A stretch of DNA of 64,000 nt from positions 8,798 to 72,797 of the forward strand of contig NZ_QPIJ01000008.1 of assembly GCF_003336665.1 (NCBI RefSeq), read 5' to 3'. A program made the position numbers and the translations under genes. Shown one piece after another: positions 27,459-38,934 of the stretch (positions are counted from its first letter, which is position 1; every line of letters begins with the position of its first letter). The notes below the pieces were generated by a model that worked only from the letters and a program-made list of their open reading frames with translations, was not told where the DNA came from and did no database searches. Source of the stretch: Vreelandella rituensis (GTDB lineage: Bacteria > Pseudomonadota > Gammaproteobacteria > Pseudomonadales > Halomonadaceae).

Positions 27459-28199
27459 TCAGGTCTTGCGCGGCGCGTAGGCGAACACATCGGAAAACAC
27501 GCGATCGGCATCCAGCGCTTTTTCTTCCAGAACGTCGAGGCACGCATACACCATCGGCGGCGAGCCGGAAAGGTAGACATCCCACCCCCGAAGATCATCG
27601 ATCTCTTGCGCCAGCACCCGGTCGATACGCCCTAGATGATGCTGACTGGCATTATCCGCGGGCAGCGCCGCTTCCAACGGGCTTTCGGTAACGGCATGAA
27701 AACTGACCTGAGGCAGCCTCCGAGCCCATTCACTGGCGAGCTGCTCATGATAGAGGTCGCGCCATTCACGTACCGCCCACCACAGCGAGATTTTGCGTTC
27801 GGGCTGATGATGCACTGCCGCTTCGATGATCGCCTTCATCTGGGCGAAACCGGTACCGGCGGCAATCAACAGCAGAGGGCGCTGGCTTTCCAGGTCCAGC
27901 ACGCTCTTGCCGCCGGGCAGGCGCACATTGAGCCGGTTGGCCACTTGCAGCAATTCACGTAGCCGGGCGGAATTCTCACGCTCAGGCCAGTGCTGGATAT
28001 GCAGCTCTATCACACCATCACCGCGCTCGGCGCTGGCGATCGAAAACGGAACCCAGGTGTCCTCGTCCAGCTGTAACTCCAGGTACTGTCCCGGCGCATG
28101 CTGCATGGCTTCGGCACGCCCGTGAAGGGTCACCCCAAGCACATCGGGGCTAAGGTCTTCAACGGCGGCAACCTGACAGGTCAGTATCCTTGCGCTCAT
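27459..28199 (-). CDS. NAD(P)H-flavin reductase (Fre-like)
   Basis: A 246-residue ferredoxin-reductase-type flavoprotein. The flavin-binding motif is VPFSIAS, preceded by APGQYLELQL; the nucleotide-binding motif is LLLIAAGTGFAQMKAI. The layout and length match Fre/UbiB-type flavin reductases, which supply free reduced flavin from NAD(P)H. It lies downstream of ubiD in the same direction with a gap of about 70 bases, a neighbourhood seen in many gammaproteobacteria. Confidence 0.88.
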   Translation of the reverse strand: MSARILTCQVAAVEDLSPDVLGVTLHGRAEAMQHAPGQYLELQLDEDTWVPFSIASAERGDGVIELHIQHWPERENSARLRELLQVANRLNVRLPGGKSVLDLESQRPLLLIAAGTGFAQMKAIIEAAVHHQPERKISLWWAVREWRDLYHEQLASEWARRLPQVSFHAVTESPLEAALPADNASQHHLGRIDRVLAQEIDDLRGWDVYLSGSPPMVYACLDVLEEKALDADRVFSDVFAYAPRKT

Positions 28200-28272
28200 A
28201 GCGTCTCTTACTGTTTTTTAGGGGGAGAGAGAAAATGGTTTGATGACATAAGAAAAATAGCTGCCAAGAATG

Positions 28273-29763
28273 TCAATGACGCGCCTCGGGTAACGGGATA
28301 TCGATTCCCAACTCATCCCAACGGCTGTCGACACGCGCCTTGACCGCATCATCCATTACGATAGGAGTTCCCCACTCACGCTGAGTTTCTCCGGGCCATT
28401 TGTTGGTGGCATCCAACCCCATCTTCGAGCCTAACCCGGAGACCGGAGAGGCGAAATCGAGGTAATCGATGGGTGTGTTCTCCACCAGCACGGTATCACG
28501 TGAGGGATCCATCCGCGTGGTGATCGCCCAGATCACATCCTGCCAATCGCGAGCATTGACATCGTCATCGAGCACCACCACGAACTTGGTATACATGAAC
28601 TGGCGCAAAAAGCTCCAGACGCCCATCATCACGCGCTTGGCATGGCCGGGGTACTGCTTTTTGATGGTCACCACCGCCATGCGGTAGGAACAACCTTCCG
28701 GGGGCAGATAGAAATCGACGATTTCCGGGAATTGCTTGCACAGAATCGGCACGAAGACCTCATTCAGCGCCACGCCCAGAATCGCCGGCTCGTCCGGCGG
28801 TCGACCGGTGTAGGTCGAATGATAGATGGCATCACGACGCATGGTCATGCGGGTAACGGTAAACACCGGGAAATGATCGACTTCATTGTAATAGCCGGTG
28901 TGATCGCCAAACGGTCCCTCCGCTGCCATGTCATCAGGGTAGATAAAGCCTTCCAGAATGATTTCCGCCGACGCCGGCACATCCAGGTCCACGTGGCCGC
29001 ATTTGACCAACTCGGTCCGCGAGCCCCTCAAAAGGCCTGCAAAAGCGTATTCGGAGAGCGTATCAGGTACCGGCGTCACCGCACCCAGAATCGTCGCCGG
29101 ATCGGCGCCCAGCGCCACTGCCACCGGAAATGGCTCGCCGGGATGGGCCTTCTGGAATTCGAGAAAATCCAGCGCACCGCCACGATGCGACAGCCAGCGC
29201 ATGATCAGGCGATTTCTGCCGATTTTCTGCTGTCGGTAGATGCCCAGGTTCTGGCGTGTTTTATTCGGCCCCCGGGTGATCACCAGCGGCCAGGTGATGA
29301 GAGGTGCCGCATCGCCCGGCCAGCAGTGCTGGATGGGTAAACGGCCGAGATCCACTTCCTCGTCTTCGTAGACCACGTCCTGCACGGGCGCTCGACGTAC
29401 GTTCTTCGGCCCCATGCTGAGAACCTGCTTGAAGATCGGCAGCTTGTCCCAGGCGTCCTTCAAGCCCTTGGGCGGATCGGGCTCTTTCAAGAAGGCGAGC
29501 AACTTGCCCACTTCACGCAGCGCCTCCACCGAATCCTGCCCCATGCCCAGCGCTACTCGCTTGGGGGTCCCGAAGAGATTACCCAGCAACGGCATCTCAT
29601 GACCCTTGACGTTCTCGAATAAAAGCGCGGGGCCACCGGCACGCAAGGTACGATCACATATCTCGGTAATTTCCAGATAAGGGTCGACTTCGACAGTGAC
29701 ACGCTTCAATTCACCAGCGGCCTCTAGCGCGGTGATGAACTCACGTAAATCCTTGTACTTCAC
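28273..29763 (-). CDS. ubiD: 3-octaprenyl-4-hydroxybenzoate carboxy-lyase (UbiD)
   Basis: At 496 residues it is the usual UbiD length. It decarboxylates the prenylated 4-hydroxybenzoate intermediate of ubiquinone synthesis using prenylated FMN. Recognisable blocks include [50 protein letters not shown] and [20 protein letters not shown]. It starts at ATG 29763, just after rho, and is followed by the flavin reductase. Confidence 0.97.
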   Translation of the reverse strand: MKYKDLREFITALEAAGELKRVTVEVDPYLEITEICDRTLRAGGPALLFENVKGHEMPLLGNLFGTPKRVALGMGQDSVEALREVGKLLAFLKEPDPPKGLKDAWDKLPIFKQVLSMGPKNVRRAPVQDVVYEDEEVDLGRLPIQHCWPGDAAPLITWPLVITRGPNKTRQNLGIYRQQKIGRNRLIMRWLSHRGGALDFLEFQKAHPGEPFPVAVALGADPATILGAVTPVPDTLSEYAFAGLLRGSRTELVKCGHVDLDVPASAEIILEGFIYPDDMAAEGPFGDHTGYYNEVDHFPVFTVTRMTMRRDAIYHSTYTGRPPDEPAILGVALNEVFVPILCKQFPEIVDFYLPPEGCSYRMAVVTIKKQYPGHAKRVMMGVWSFLRQFMYTKFVVVLDDDVNARDWQDVIWAITTRMDPSRDTVLVENTPIDYLDFASPVSGLGSKMGLDATNKWPGETQREWGTPIVMDDAVKARVDSRWDELGIDIPLPEARH

Positions 29764-29794
29764 AGCAGGCCTCTCTGGGTCACAGCTGACGCGA

Positions 29795-31054
29795 TCAGCG
29801 ACGCTTCATGGCTTCGAAGAATTCCAGGTTGGTCTTGGTATCCTTCAAGCGGTCAATCAGGAATTCGGTAGCCGCCGTGTCATCCATCGGATTGAGCAGC
29901 TTGCGCAGAATCCACATACGCTGCATCTCGTCTTCCGAGGCCAGAAGGTCTTCGCGACGAGTACCGCTGCGGCGAATGTTCATTGCCGGGAACACACGTC
30001 TTTCCGCCAGCTTGCGATCAAGGTGCGCCTCCATGTTGCCGGTGCCCTTGAATTCCTCGAAGATCACTTCATCCATCTTCGAACCGGTATCCACCAGCGC
30101 CGTGGCGATGATTGTCAGGCTGCCGCCTTCTTCGATGTTACGTGCCGCACCGAAGAAGCGCTTGGGCTTTTCCAGGGCATGGGCATCGACACCGCCGGTA
30201 AGCACCTTGCCGGAGCTGGGCACCACGGTGTTGTAGGCACGCGCCAGACGAGTGATGGAGTCCAGCAGGATCACCACGTCTTTCTTGTGCTCGACCAGAC
30301 GTTTGGCCTTCTCGATCACCATTTCAGCGACCTGAACGTGACGCGCCGGCGGTTCATCGAAGGTTGAGGCCACCACTTCCCCACGCACGGTACGCGACAT
30401 CTCGGTGACTTCTTCCGGGCGCTCATCGATCAACAGCACGATCAGATGACATTCCGGGCTGTTACGGGTGATCGAGGTGGCGATGTTCTGCAGCATCAGG
30501 GTCTTGCCCGCCTTGGGCGGCGACACCAGCAGGCCGCGCTGGCCTTTGCCAATCGGCGCGGTGAGATCGATGATGCGTGCGGTCAGATCCTCGGTGGAAC
30601 CATTGCCGATTTCCATCACCATACGTTCATCGGGGAACAGTGGCGTCAGGTTCTCGAACAGGATCTTGTGCTTGGCGTTTTCCGGGCGGTCAAAGTTGAT
30701 CTGACTGACCTTGAGCAGAGCGAAATAGCGCTCACCCTCTTTCGGCGGTCGGATCTTGCCGGAAATACAATCGCCCTTGCGTAGGTTGAAGCGGCGAATT
30801 TGCGACGGGGAGACATAGATGTCATCCGGGCCGGCCAGATATGAGCTATCCGCACTGCGCAGGAAGCCGAAGCCATCCTGAAGGATTTCCAGCACACCGT
30901 CGCCATAGATATCCTCGCCACTTTTGGCATGTTTCTTGAGGATGGCGAAGATGATGTCCTGTTTACGCGAACGGGCCAGATTGTCGATACCCATCTCGCG
31001 AGCGATATCCAACAGCTCGGGAACGGGTTTTTGCTTGAGTTCTGTGAGATTCAT
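29795..31054 (-). CDS. rho: Transcription termination factor Rho
   Basis: A 419-residue hexameric RNA helicase. The N-terminal Rho domain [15 protein letters not shown] and the RNA-binding [22 protein letters not shown] are followed by Walker [34 protein letters not shown] and the Q-loop region [11 protein letters not shown]. The gene is almost identical in length to the E. coli one. The trxA gene that often sits upstream of rho in this group is not present here. Confidence 0.98.
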   Translation of the reverse strand: MNLTELKQKPVPELLDIAREMGIDNLARSRKQDIIFAILKKHAKSGEDIYGDGVLEILQDGFGFLRSADSSYLAGPDDIYVSPSQIRRFNLRKGDCISGKIRPPKEGERYFALLKVSQINFDRPENAKHKILFENLTPLFPDERMVMEIGNGSTEDLTARIIDLTAPIGKGQRGLLVSPPKAGKTLMLQNIATSITRNSPECHLIVLLIDERPEEVTEMSRTVRGEVVASTFDEPPARHVQVAEMVIEKAKRLVEHKKDVVILLDSITRLARAYNTVVPSSGKVLTGGVDAHALEKPKRFFGAARNIEEGGSLTIIATALVDTGSKMDEVIFEEFKGTGNMEAHLDRKLAERRVFPAMNIRRSGTRREDLLASEDEMQRMWILRKLLNPMDDTAATEFLIDRLKDTKTNLEFFEAMKRR

Positions 31055-31132
31055 CGGTGTGTTGAAAGTTGCTCATGGAAGCTGGGCGCAAGGCGCCGGA
31101 ATAGACGGGAGGCGAGGAGAAAACGCCGCGTG

Positions 31133-31489
31133 ATGCGTTCAGACCCGAAAAAGACAGGTGCTCGTTATGAAAGGGACGTTGACCAAACCATATATTTTCC
31201 TAGGCTCAATCGAGAGTGCGAGCACATGTTGACTGATCAGCACTGGGATAATGGCTGGATCAGCGGGCTATCTGACGACTTGGGAATCTGGCTGCCATGT
31301 GAAATCGAAGATCGGTATGACTCAAGTAAGAACCGCGAGTATGAACCGCAGGTAAAAACCGAGAGCTCATCGGACCAGGCCAGTGACCCGATGTTAGTCA
31401 AGCCTTGCAGGAAACGCAAGTCTCAGTATCAAGAGGAATTGACAACACCCAAACTCGCCCGCAACCTTGCCACAGCCAACCAAGGATAG
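31133..31489 (+). CDS. Hypothetical protein between rho and ppx
   Basis: A 118-residue ORF with no recognised domain. It has an acidic middle (IWLPCEIEDRYDSSKNREYE) and a basic tail (PCRKRKSQYQEELTTPKLARN). HWDNGWISG near residue 45 is faintly like the GW-x-x-G patch of RMF-like proteins, but that is too little to assign. It is divergent from rho and ends four bases before ppx, in the same direction as ppx. The ribosome site is poor and an internal ATG at 31226 could be the real start. It could be non-coding leader DNA. Confidence 0.4.
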   Translation: MRSDPKKTGARYERDVDQTIYFPRLNRECEHMLTDQHWDNGWISGLSDDLGIWLPCEIEDRYDSSKNREYEPQVKTESSSDQASDPMLVKPCRKRKSQYQEELTTPKLARNLATANQG

Positions 31490-31492
31490 CCC

Positions 31493-33037
31493 ATGCTCCA
31501 GGACACCCCGCTTTCCACCGAAAGCTCTTTTTCCGCCGAGAGTACATCGGACGCCCCGAGCCGCTTGGCCGCCATCGACCTAGGCTCCAACAGTTTTCAC
31601 TTGCTGGTCGCCAACTATCAACATGAGCGGCTACAGGTTGTCGCCCGTGAAGGTGAAAAAGTGCAACTCGCCGCCGGATTGGATGATCAAGGCTTTCTCG
31701 GGGAGGACGCCATCCAGCGCGCCCTTGACTGCCTGGGCCGCTTCGCGCCCTTTCTGGAAGACATTCCCCCGGCCAACTTGCGTATCGTAGGCACTAACGC
31801 CCTGCGTGATGCCACTAACAGCCAGGCATTCATCGAGCGCGCCGAAGCCCAGCTGGGCCACTCGATCGAGATCATCGCCGGTCGCGAAGAGGCACGCCTG
31901 ATCTATCTCGGCGCCGCCCATGCCCTGGCGGAAAACGGCCGCCGTTTGATCGTGGATATCGGCGGTGGCTCCACTGAATTCATCATCGGCGAGCAGTTCG
32001 AGCCCAAGGCGCTGGAAAGCTTGCGCATGGGCTGTGTGACCTTCTCACGACGCTTCTTCCCTGAAGGCGAACTCAATGAAAAACGCTTGCGGCGTGCCGA
32101 ACTCGCCGCCCTTTCCGAACTCGCCAACATCCAGCGCCCTTATCAGCGTCTGGGCTGGGAGGACCCGGTCGGCTCCAGCGGCACCATCAAGGCCGTCGCC
32201 AGCGTATTGAACGCCTATGGAGACACCCAGCAAGAGGGCCTGATCACCCGCGAAGGCTTGCACAAGCTGCGTGAGCGGCTACTCAAGCACAAGCACCTGG
32301 ACAAGGTCGCTCTTGAGGGACTCAAGCCCGACCGCGCCCGGGTGTTTCCCGCTGGGGTGGCGATTTTATGCGCCATCTTCGAAGCCTTTTCACTCAAGCA
32401 AATGCGTTTTTCCGATGGTGCCTTGCGAGAAGGCGTGCTGTACGACATGGCCGGGCGCCGCAATGCGGAAGATTCACGGCTTAAAACCCTCGAGACCCTG
32501 AAACGCTGCTATGGCGTGGATAGTCGCCAGGCGGATAACGTCACGACAACGGCACACTTATTGTTTGAAGCAGTTCAGGAAACCTGGCAGCTAAATGAAC
32601 ACCAGGGACGTTACCTGGCCTGGGCCTGCCAGGTACATGAAATCGGCCTGGCGATCTCGCATAGCCAGTTTCATCGCCATGGGGCCTATTTACTCGAGCA
32701 TTCGGACCTGGCGGGCTTTTCCCGCCCGGAACAGCAGCTGCTGGCATTTCTGGTGCGCGCTCACCGGCGCAAGTTTCCGCTCAAGGAGTGGCAGGCATTG
32801 CCCAAATCGCTGCAACCCAGCTACGCAAGGCTGGCTCGCCTGCTGCGCCTGGCGGTGCTACTCAACCACTCTCGCCCGGAACAACCCTCCACGCCACCGG
32901 CGGTTACGCTCAAGGGTGACGCCATGCATCTCGCCATGCCGGAAACCGAGGAGCCCACTCTGCTGCTCACCGACCTGGAGCAGGAACAGAGCTATCTGGA
33001 AGCCGCAGGTTTTGCGCTGTCGCTCAAGCAGGCCTGA
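31493..33037 (+). CDS. ppx: Exopolyphosphatase
   Basis: A 514-residue member of the Ppx/GppA phosphatases, which release phosphate from polyphosphate ends. ASKHA-fold motifs are seen: AAIDLGSNSFHLLVAN, the Glu region at NALRDATNSQAFIERA, and the phosphate-binding loop VDIGGGSTEFIIGE. The C-terminal HD-like helical domain follows from about 320. Rho-linked ppx is common in Pseudomonas-type genomes. The end overlaps tilS (convergent) by 14 bases. Confidence 0.96.
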   Translation: MLQDTPLSTESSFSAESTSDAPSRLAAIDLGSNSFHLLVANYQHERLQVVAREGEKVQLAAGLDDQGFLGEDAIQRALDCLGRFAPFLEDIPPANLRIVGTNALRDATNSQAFIERAEAQLGHSIEIIAGREEARLIYLGAAHALAENGRRLIVDIGGGSTEFIIGEQFEPKALESLRMGCVTFSRRFFPEGELNEKRLRRAELAALSELANIQRPYQRLGWEDPVGSSGTIKAVASVLNAYGDTQQEGLITREGLHKLRERLLKHKHLDKVALEGLKPDRARVFPAGVAILCAIFEAFSLKQMRFSDGALREGVLYDMAGRRNAEDSRLKTLETLKRCYGVDSRQADNVTTTAHLLFEAVQETWQLNEHQGRYLAWACQVHEIGLAISHSQFHRHGAYLLEHSDLAGFSRPEQQLLAFLVRAHRRKFPLKEWQALPKSLQPSYARLARLLRLAVLLNHSRPEQPSTPPAVTLKGDAMHLAMPETEEPTLLLTDLEQEQSYLEAAGFALSLKQA

Positions 33038-34304
33038 AGCCCCAGCCCGCCGCCTGGGCGATGACCTCGCCCGGCGTGCGCAGCACCGCGATGCACACCC
33101 CCCGGAACATCACTATCAACAGGCGCTCACGCTCCCAGGGCGGAATCTCGGCTTCCTGAAGCAAGCGCTTGAGGTCGCGCCGACCACGTCCGGGCATCGT
33201 CAGCACCTCTCCTCCGCGACGTAGCCTGACCTCAAACGCCGCTTCACAAAGCGAAGGCTCGGGGAGCTCATGCGTGACTAACGCCAGTGTCCCCAAGGGA
33301 GTAACCAGGCGGGAGCGTCCATCCCAGCTGGCCTGCCATCCCGTCGGCAAGGCTTGCAATACTGCTGACAGATACAGCCTGTCCTTCCAGACCCGCGCTT
33401 CTCCTTCCTTCCAGGAGACATGGGGCTGAGCGTCATGGCGCGCCCTGAGCTGTTCGAGCAAAGCGGCCAATCGTGCGCGTGGCGGCGTGGCGAGCCCCAG
33501 TTGCTGGCAGGCGTAACGTATCAGCAGACGCTGGCGTGCCCCGGAAAGCGTCGACAACCCGGTCAGTAACAAGCGTGATGGCTCGCCTCCTGCCGCCTGA
33601 AGATCCATTTCAGCCAGTTCATCGAGCAAGGCATCCGCCTCACTCGCCTGATCGGCCGCCTGAGCCAGACTGCTCACCGCCTGCGGCCAATGCCGCTCCA
33701 GGCGCGGCAGGATCTTCTGGCGCAGAAAATTGCGCGACAGGCGCGTGTCTTGGTTAGTCGGGTCTTCCACCCAGGCAAGCGATTCGATCTCGGCTTCAGC
33801 CTTTAGCCGCCCCCGGCTGATGGCAAGCCAGGGGCGCACCACTCGTGCGCCACGCCAGTGGCGGACAGCGGGCATTGCCGCCAACCCCCGCACTCCACTG
33901 CCGCGTAGCGCGGCCAGCAGAAAGGTTTCCGCCTGATCGGTCTGGTGCTGAGCCAGCAGCAAGGTGTCACCGGCGTTCAGACGCCTTGCAAAAGCGTGAT
34001 AGCGGGCCTTGCGAGCGGCGTTCTCGACCCCTTGCCCGGCGCTTTCCACCTGCACATGCTCGACGTAAAGCGGCACGCCCAGCCGTGAACACAGGCGCCG
34101 ACAATGAACCTCGAAATCAACCGCCGCCGCCTGAAGGCCGTGATTGACGTGGAGGGCATACAAGGGCCGTGCATGGCGCTGGCAAGCGCGTGCCGCCAGG
34201 GTCAAAAGCAGCGAGGAGTCCAGGCCACCGGAAAGCGCCACCCAGACGACACGCCCCGGCACGCTGTCGGCCAGGGCGTCATCGAGCAAAGCATTGACTG
34301 ACAT
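33024..34304 (-). CDS. tilS: tRNA(Ile)-lysidine synthetase
   Basis: A 426-residue N-type ATP pyrophosphatase. It modifies C34 of the CAU-anticodon tRNA-Ile to lysidine. The PP-loop is VALSGGLDSSLLL near residue 22; LYALHVNHGLQ, LLAQHQTDQAETFLL and RNFLRQKILPRLE follow. The C-terminal region ends RRGGEVLTMPGRGRRDLKRL. Immediately downstream of accA with a six-base gap. Confidence 0.95.
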   Translation of the reverse strand: MSVNALLDDALADSVPGRVVWVALSGGLDSSLLLTLAARACQRHARPLYALHVNHGLQAAAVDFEVHCRRLCSRLGVPLYVEHVQVESAGQGVENAARKARYHAFARRLNAGDTLLLAQHQTDQAETFLLAALRGSGVRGLAAMPAVRHWRGARVVRPWLAISRGRLKAEAEIESLAWVEDPTNQDTRLSRNFLRQKILPRLERHWPQAVSSLAQAADQASEADALLDELAEMDLQAAGGEPSRLLLTGLSTLSGARQRLLIRYACQQLGLATPPRARLAALLEQLRARHDAQPHVSWKEGEARVWKDRLYLSAVLQALPTGWQASWDGRSRLVTPLGTLALVTHELPEPSLCEAAFEVRLRRGGEVLTMPGRGRRDLKRLLQEAEIPPWERERLLIVMFRGVCIAVLRTPGEVIAQAAGWGFRPA

Positions 34305-34310
34305 CCAGCG

Positions 34311-35264
34311 TCAGACCGGTGCCCCATAGCTCATCAAGCGCTCATAGCGGCGTTTGAGCAATGTATCGGTGTCCAGGGCTTCAAGCCGGCCGAGGCTTGC
34401 CAACAGCGCTTCCTTGACCCTTGCTGCGGTATCTATCGGGTGCCAATGGGCGCCGCCCAAGGGCTCCTTGATCAAGGCATCGACAAAGCCCAGCTCTTTC
34501 AAGCGTTCAGCGGTAATCCCCATAGCCTGTGCGGCATCCGAGGCCTTCTCGGCGCTTTTCCACAGGATCGAGGCGCAGCCTTCCGGCGAGATCACCGAAT
34601 AGGTCGAATACTGCAGCATGTGCAACTCATCGCATACTCCGATGGCCAGAGCGCCGCCGGAGCCACCTTCACCGACCACGGTGGAAATGATCGGCGTCTT
34701 GAGGCGCGACATCACCGCCAGGTTGTAAGCGATGGCCTCGGACTGACCGCGTTCCTCGGCATCGATGCCCGGATAGGCGCCCGGGGTGTCGATAAAGGTC
34801 AGTACCGGCATCTTGAAGCGTTCCGCCATTTCCATCAGGCGGCAGGCCTTGCGGTAGCCTTCGGGACGCGGCATACCGAAGTTGCGGCGCACTTTTTCTT
34901 TCACGTCCCGGCCTTTCTGATGGCCGATCACCATAACCGGCTTGTCGTCCAGACGCGCAACGCCGCCCACGATCGCCGCATCGTCGGCGAAGTGACGATC
35001 GCCATGCAGCTCATCGAAATCAGTGAATACAAGGTCCAGATAATCGAGGGTATAAGGACGCTGGGGGTGGCGCGATATCTGCGAAACCTGCCAAGGGCTA
35101 AGATCCTTGAAAATGGAATCGGTCAGCTTGCGGCTTTTTTCTTCCAGGCGCGCCACTTCGTCGGAAAGATTGATCTGGCTGTCGGAGTTGACGAGGCGCA
35201 ACTCTTCGATCTTCGCCTGCAACTCGGCAATGGGCTGTTCAAAATCAAGATAATTGGGGTTCAT
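34311..35264 (-). CDS. accA: Acetyl-CoA carboxylase carboxyltransferase alpha subunit
   Basis: A 317-residue protein, the usual AccA length. It works with AccD to carboxylate acetyl-CoA to malonyl-CoA, the first step of fatty acid synthesis. Blocks seen: [65 protein letters not shown] and [15 protein letters not shown]. Its place after dnaE is standard in gammaproteobacteria. Confidence 0.97.
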   Translation of the reverse strand: MNPNYLDFEQPIAELQAKIEELRLVNSDSQINLSDEVARLEEKSRKLTDSIFKDLSPWQVSQISRHPQRPYTLDYLDLVFTDFDELHGDRHFADDAAIVGGVARLDDKPVMVIGHQKGRDVKEKVRRNFGMPRPEGYRKACRLMEMAERFKMPVLTFIDTPGAYPGIDAEERGQSEAIAYNLAVMSRLKTPIISTVVGEGGSGGALAIGVCDELHMLQYSTYSVISPEGCASILWKSAEKASDAAQAMGITAERLKELGFVDALIKEPLGGAHWHPIDTAARVKEALLASLGRLEALDTDTLLKRRYERLMSYGAPV

Positions 35265-35396
35265 CGGCTAGACCTTGTGAAACGAGCATTCAATGACGGC
35301 ATTATCGCACCCTGACCCTGCCACGCAAGGAAAGGCCGAATCAGGCATGGTTGCCGACGTAACGATAAGCCGAAGCGATATGCGGCACAGCAGTGA

Positions 35397-38300
35397 TCAT
35401 CGATAGCGCAGCTGCACCCCGGTCTGGCCTTGGAGCTCACGCAATATCAGCAGCAGGTCATCGCTGGGCGCCACCTTCCACTCTTCGGCCAATTCCAGCC
35501 AACCGCTGGCCTCATGGTTACGGTATTTCAGCCGCACCGGCAATCCCTGGGCATCGCAATGCGGGGTCAGATAATCACGCAAACTGTCCACCAAGCGTCC
35601 GTTGACCCTGCCGCCATCAAGCGCCACTTCCACGGCCTGGGCATAGCGTTTACGCGCTTCGAGCATCGGGGTCACGTCCTTGCTGCGCAGGCGCAAGCCA
35701 CCGGAGTAGTCGTCGCTCGACACCTCGCCTTCGACGATCAATACCTGATCAGCGTCGATATAGCCGCGCAATTGCTCGAAAAGCTCGCCGAACAGCGACA
35801 CTTCAATTCGCCCGGTGCGGTCGTCCAGGGTAAGAAACGCCATGGTGTCGCCACGCTTGGACTTCATGGTGCGCATGCCCACCACCAAGCCGGCGACCCG
35901 CTGGGACTCACGCGATGGCTTGAGATCGGAAATACGGGTCGAGACGAAGCGCGCCAGCTCCTTCTCGTATTCATCGATGGGGTGACCGGTCAGGTACAGC
36001 CCCAGAGTGACTTTTTCCCCGGAAAGGCGCTCGCGGTCCGTCCATTCCCGGGCATTCAGGTAATTGGCGTAAACGTCCGTGTCGTCCTGCTCCACGAAGG
36101 CCTCACCGAACATGTCGACCATGCCCAGGTTCTGGTTGCTATGGTTCTGTGCCGCCGCCTTGAGTGCATCTTCCAATGCCGCTGCCAGCACTGCGCGGTT
36201 GGGGCCGAGATTGTCCAATGCGCCGGAGCGAATCAGCGCTTCCAGGGTGCGCTTGGTCAGACGCTTGGGGTCGATCCGGCGGCAGAAGTCGAACAGGTCA
36301 GTAAAGGCACCCCCGGTCTCGCGCGCTTTCACGATGGCATCGATCGGCCCTTCACCCACCCCGCGAATGGCGCCCAGGCCGTAAACCACGCGCTTGTCTT
36401 TATCCACGGTGAACTTGTAACCGCCCACGTTGACATCCGGCGGCGTCACGGTGAGCTTGAGCTGACGGCATTCCTCGATCAACGGCACGACTTTATCGAG
36501 GTTGTCCATTTCCGTGGACATCACCGCCGCCATGAACGGGCCGGGGTAATGCGCCTTGAGCCAGGCGGTCTGGTAAGACACTAGGGCGTAGGCCGCCGAG
36601 TGCGACTTGTTGAAACCGTAACCGGCGAATTTTTCCACCAAGTCGAAGATGTTGCCCGCCAGTTCCTTGTCGATGCCATGGTCAGTGCAGCCTTCCATGA
36701 AACCGGCGCGCTGCTTGGCCATCTCCTCGGGTTTTTTCTTGCCCATGGCCCGGCGCAGCATATCGGCCTGCCCCAGGGAATAACCGGCCATCACCTGAGC
36801 GATCTGCATCACCTGTTCCTGATACAGGATGATGCCGTAGGTCGGTTCCAGCACCGGTTTCAACAGGGCGTGCTGGTAATCCGGGTGTGGATAAGACACT
36901 TCCGCGCGGCCGTGCTTACGGTTGATGAAATCGTCCACCATCCCGGATTGCAGGGGGCCGGGGCGAAACAGGGCGACAAGGGCGATCATGTCTTCCAGCG
37001 AGTCCGGCAGCAGGCGCTTGATCAGTTCCTTCATGCCGCGGGATTCCAGCTGGAACACCGCCGTGGTCTCGGCGCGCTTGAGCATCTCGAAGGTCGGCGA
37101 ATCATCCAGCGGAATGCTGTCGATATCCAGCGGACCCCTGCCTTCAACGGCACGCACCTTGTCGACCATTTCCAGCGCCCAATCGATGATCGTCAGGGTG
37201 CGCAGGCCCAGGAAGTCGAACTTGACCAGCCCGGCTTCCTCGATATCGTTCTTGTCGAACTGCACCATCAAGCCGCCGCCGTCCTCGTCGCACAGCAGCG
37301 GCGCGAAGTCGGTGAGCTTGGTGGGGGCGATCACCACGCCGCCGGCGTGCTTGCCGGTACCGCGGGTCACCCCTTCGAGCTTCTGGGCCATTTCCCAGAT
37401 TTCATGGGCGTCTTCGTCGGCATCGAGAAATTCCTTGAGCGCCGGCTCAGCCTCGATGGCCTTGCCCAGGGTCATGCCCACTTCGAACGGAATCAGCTTG
37501 GAGAGCTTGTCACCCAGCAGATAAGGCTTGCCCTGAGCCCGAGCCACATCGCGCACCACCGCCTTGGCCGCCATGGTGCCAAAGGTGACGATCTGCGAGA
37601 CGGCATCGCGCCCGTAACGCTCGGCGACATACTCGATGACCTTGTCGCGCTTTTCCATGCAGAAATCCACATCGAAATCGGGCATGGAGACACGTTCAGG
37701 GTTCAGGAAGCGCTCGAACAGCAGGTCGTAGCCGATAGGATCGAGATCGGTGATCTTCTGGGCATAGGCCACCAACGAGCCGGCACCGGAGCCACGCCCC
37801 GGCCCGACCGGCACGTCGTTGTCCTTGGCCCACTGAATGAAGTCCATCACGATCAGGAAGTAACCAGGGAACCCCATCTGGATGATTATATCCAGCTCGA
37901 AATCCAGCCGCTTGCGGTAACGGGCATCGATTTCGGCATATTCCTCGCTATCTCTGGGGTAGCGCTCGGCGGGAAACAGAAAATCCAGTCGCTGGTTCAG
38001 GCCGTCGTGGGAGACCTTGCGAAAGAACTCGTCCTGGGTCAGGCCCTCGGGAATCTCGAATTCCGGCAGGAATATCTCGCCCAGGCGTACATCGACGTTG
38101 CAGCGCTGGGCGATCATCACGCTGTTTTCGAGCGCCTCGGGAATATCGGCGAACAGCTCAGCCATTTCCGCCGGGCTCTTGAGGTACTGTTCTTCGGTAT
38201 AGCGCTGTTCGCGCCGGGGGTCGTCCAAGGCCCGGCCTTCGCCGATGGAAACCCGGGTCTCGTGAGCCCAGAAGTCGTCGCGCTCAAGAAAACGCACATC

Positions 38301-38897
38301 GTTGGTAGCCACCACCGGGGTGCCGGTGGCCAGCGCCAGCTTGACGCTTTCATGCACACAGGCCTCTTCCATCGAGCGCCCGGTACGTACCAGTTCAAGG
38401 TAGAAGCGCTCGGGAAATGCCACTTGCCACTCCGCCAGCAGCGCTTCGGCTTCCGCGTAGTGATCCGAGAGCAGGTGACGGCCGATTTCGCCATCGCGGC
38501 CGCCGGACAGCGCAATCAAGCCGTCGCTTTTGGCCAGCACCCATTGCCTGTCGAGAATCGCCTTGCCGTGCCGTTGACCTTCCATCCAGCCCTGGGAGAT
38601 CAATTCGGTGAGGTTACGGTAGCCGGTCTCGTTCATCGCCAATAGCGTCAGGCGATAGGGATGCAGGGGATCATGGGCGTTGGCAAGCCAGAGATCCGAA
38701 CCGATGATCGGCTTGAGTCCGGCTCCCTGGGCGCCCTTGTAGAACTTCACCAGACCGAACAGGTTGGCTTCGTCGGTAAGGGCCAGGGCCGGCATGCTGC
38801 GCTCGGCAGTGGTCTTGATCAGCGATTTGAGCCTGAGCAAGCCATCCACCAAGGAGTATTCACTGTGCAAACGCAGATGAACAAAAGGAACCGTCAT
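35397..38897 (-). CDS. dnaE: DNA polymerase III alpha subunit
   Basis: The replicative polymerase, 1166 residues. The N-terminal PHP domain begins [15 protein letters not shown], the catalytic acidic block is [11 protein letters not shown], and [15 protein letters not shown] precedes it. The finger region includes [15 protein letters not shown]; the OB domain near the C-terminus has [17 protein letters not shown] at 38897 is chosen over a TTG six bases earlier because it matches the family N-terminus. It lies 37 bases after rnhB. Confidence 0.97.
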   Translation of the reverse strand: MTVPFVHLRLHSEYSLVDGLLRLKSLIKTTAERSMPALALTDEANLFGLVKFYKGAQGAGLKPIIGSDLWLANAHDPLHPYRLTLLAMNETGYRNLTELISQGWMEGQRHGKAILDRQWVLAKSDGLIALSGGRDGEIGRHLLSDHYAEAEALLAEWQVAFPERFYLELVRTGRSMEEACVHESVKLALATGTPVVATNDVRFLERDDFWAHETRVSIGEGRALDDPRREQRYTEEQYLKSPAEMAELFADIPEALENSVMIAQRCNVDVRLGEIFLPEFEIPEGLTQDEFFRKVSHDGLNQRLDFLFPAERYPRDSEEYAEIDARYRKRLDFELDIIIQMGFPGYFLIVMDFIQWAKDNDVPVGPGRGSGAGSLVAYAQKITDLDPIGYDLLFERFLNPERVSMPDFDVDFCMEKRDKVIEYVAERYGRDAVSQIVTFGTMAAKAVVRDVARAQGKPYLLGDKLSKLIPFEVGMTLGKAIEAEPALKEFLDADEDAHEIWEMAQKLEGVTRGTGKHAGGVVIAPTKLTDFAPLLCDEDGGGLMVQFDKNDIEEAGLVKFDFLGLRTLTIIDWALEMVDKVRAVEGRGPLDIDSIPLDDSPTFEMLKRAETTAVFQLESRGMKELIKRLLPDSLEDMIALVALFRPGPLQSGMVDDFINRKHGRAEVSYPHPDYQHALLKPVLEPTYGIILYQEQVMQIAQVMAGYSLGQADMLRRAMGKKKPEEMAKQRAGFMEGCTDHGIDKELAGNIFDLVEKFAGYGFNKSHSAAYALVSYQTAWLKAHYPGPFMAAVMSTEMDNLDKVVPLIEECRQLKLTVTPPDVNVGGYKFTVDKDKRVVYGLGAIRGVGEGPIDAIVKARETGGAFTDLFDFCRRIDPKRLTKRTLEALIRSGALDNLGPNRAVLAAALEDALKAAAQNHSNQNLGMVDMFGEAFVEQDDTDVYANYLNAREWTDRERLSGEKVTLGLYLTGHPIDEYEKELARFVSTRISDLKPSRESQRVAGLVVGMRTMKSKRGDTMAFLTLDDRTGRIEVSLFGELFEQLRGYIDADQVLIVEGEVSSDDYSGGLRLRSKDVTPMLEARKRYAQAVEVALDGGRVNGRLVDSLRDYLTPHCDAQGLPVRLKYRNHEASGWLELAEEWKVAPSDDLLLILRELQGQTGVQLRYR

Positions 38898-38934
38898 GGG
38901 CAACTCGGCAGAAAACAGGAAAAGAAAAGCAGCG

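Noticed and set aside
36600-38645. A 681-codon open frame on the plus strand opposite dnaE
   Set aside because: It is an antisense shadow of a very well conserved dnaE with codon bias that leaves the opposite frame open. It has no recognised domain and a His/Gln-rich composition.
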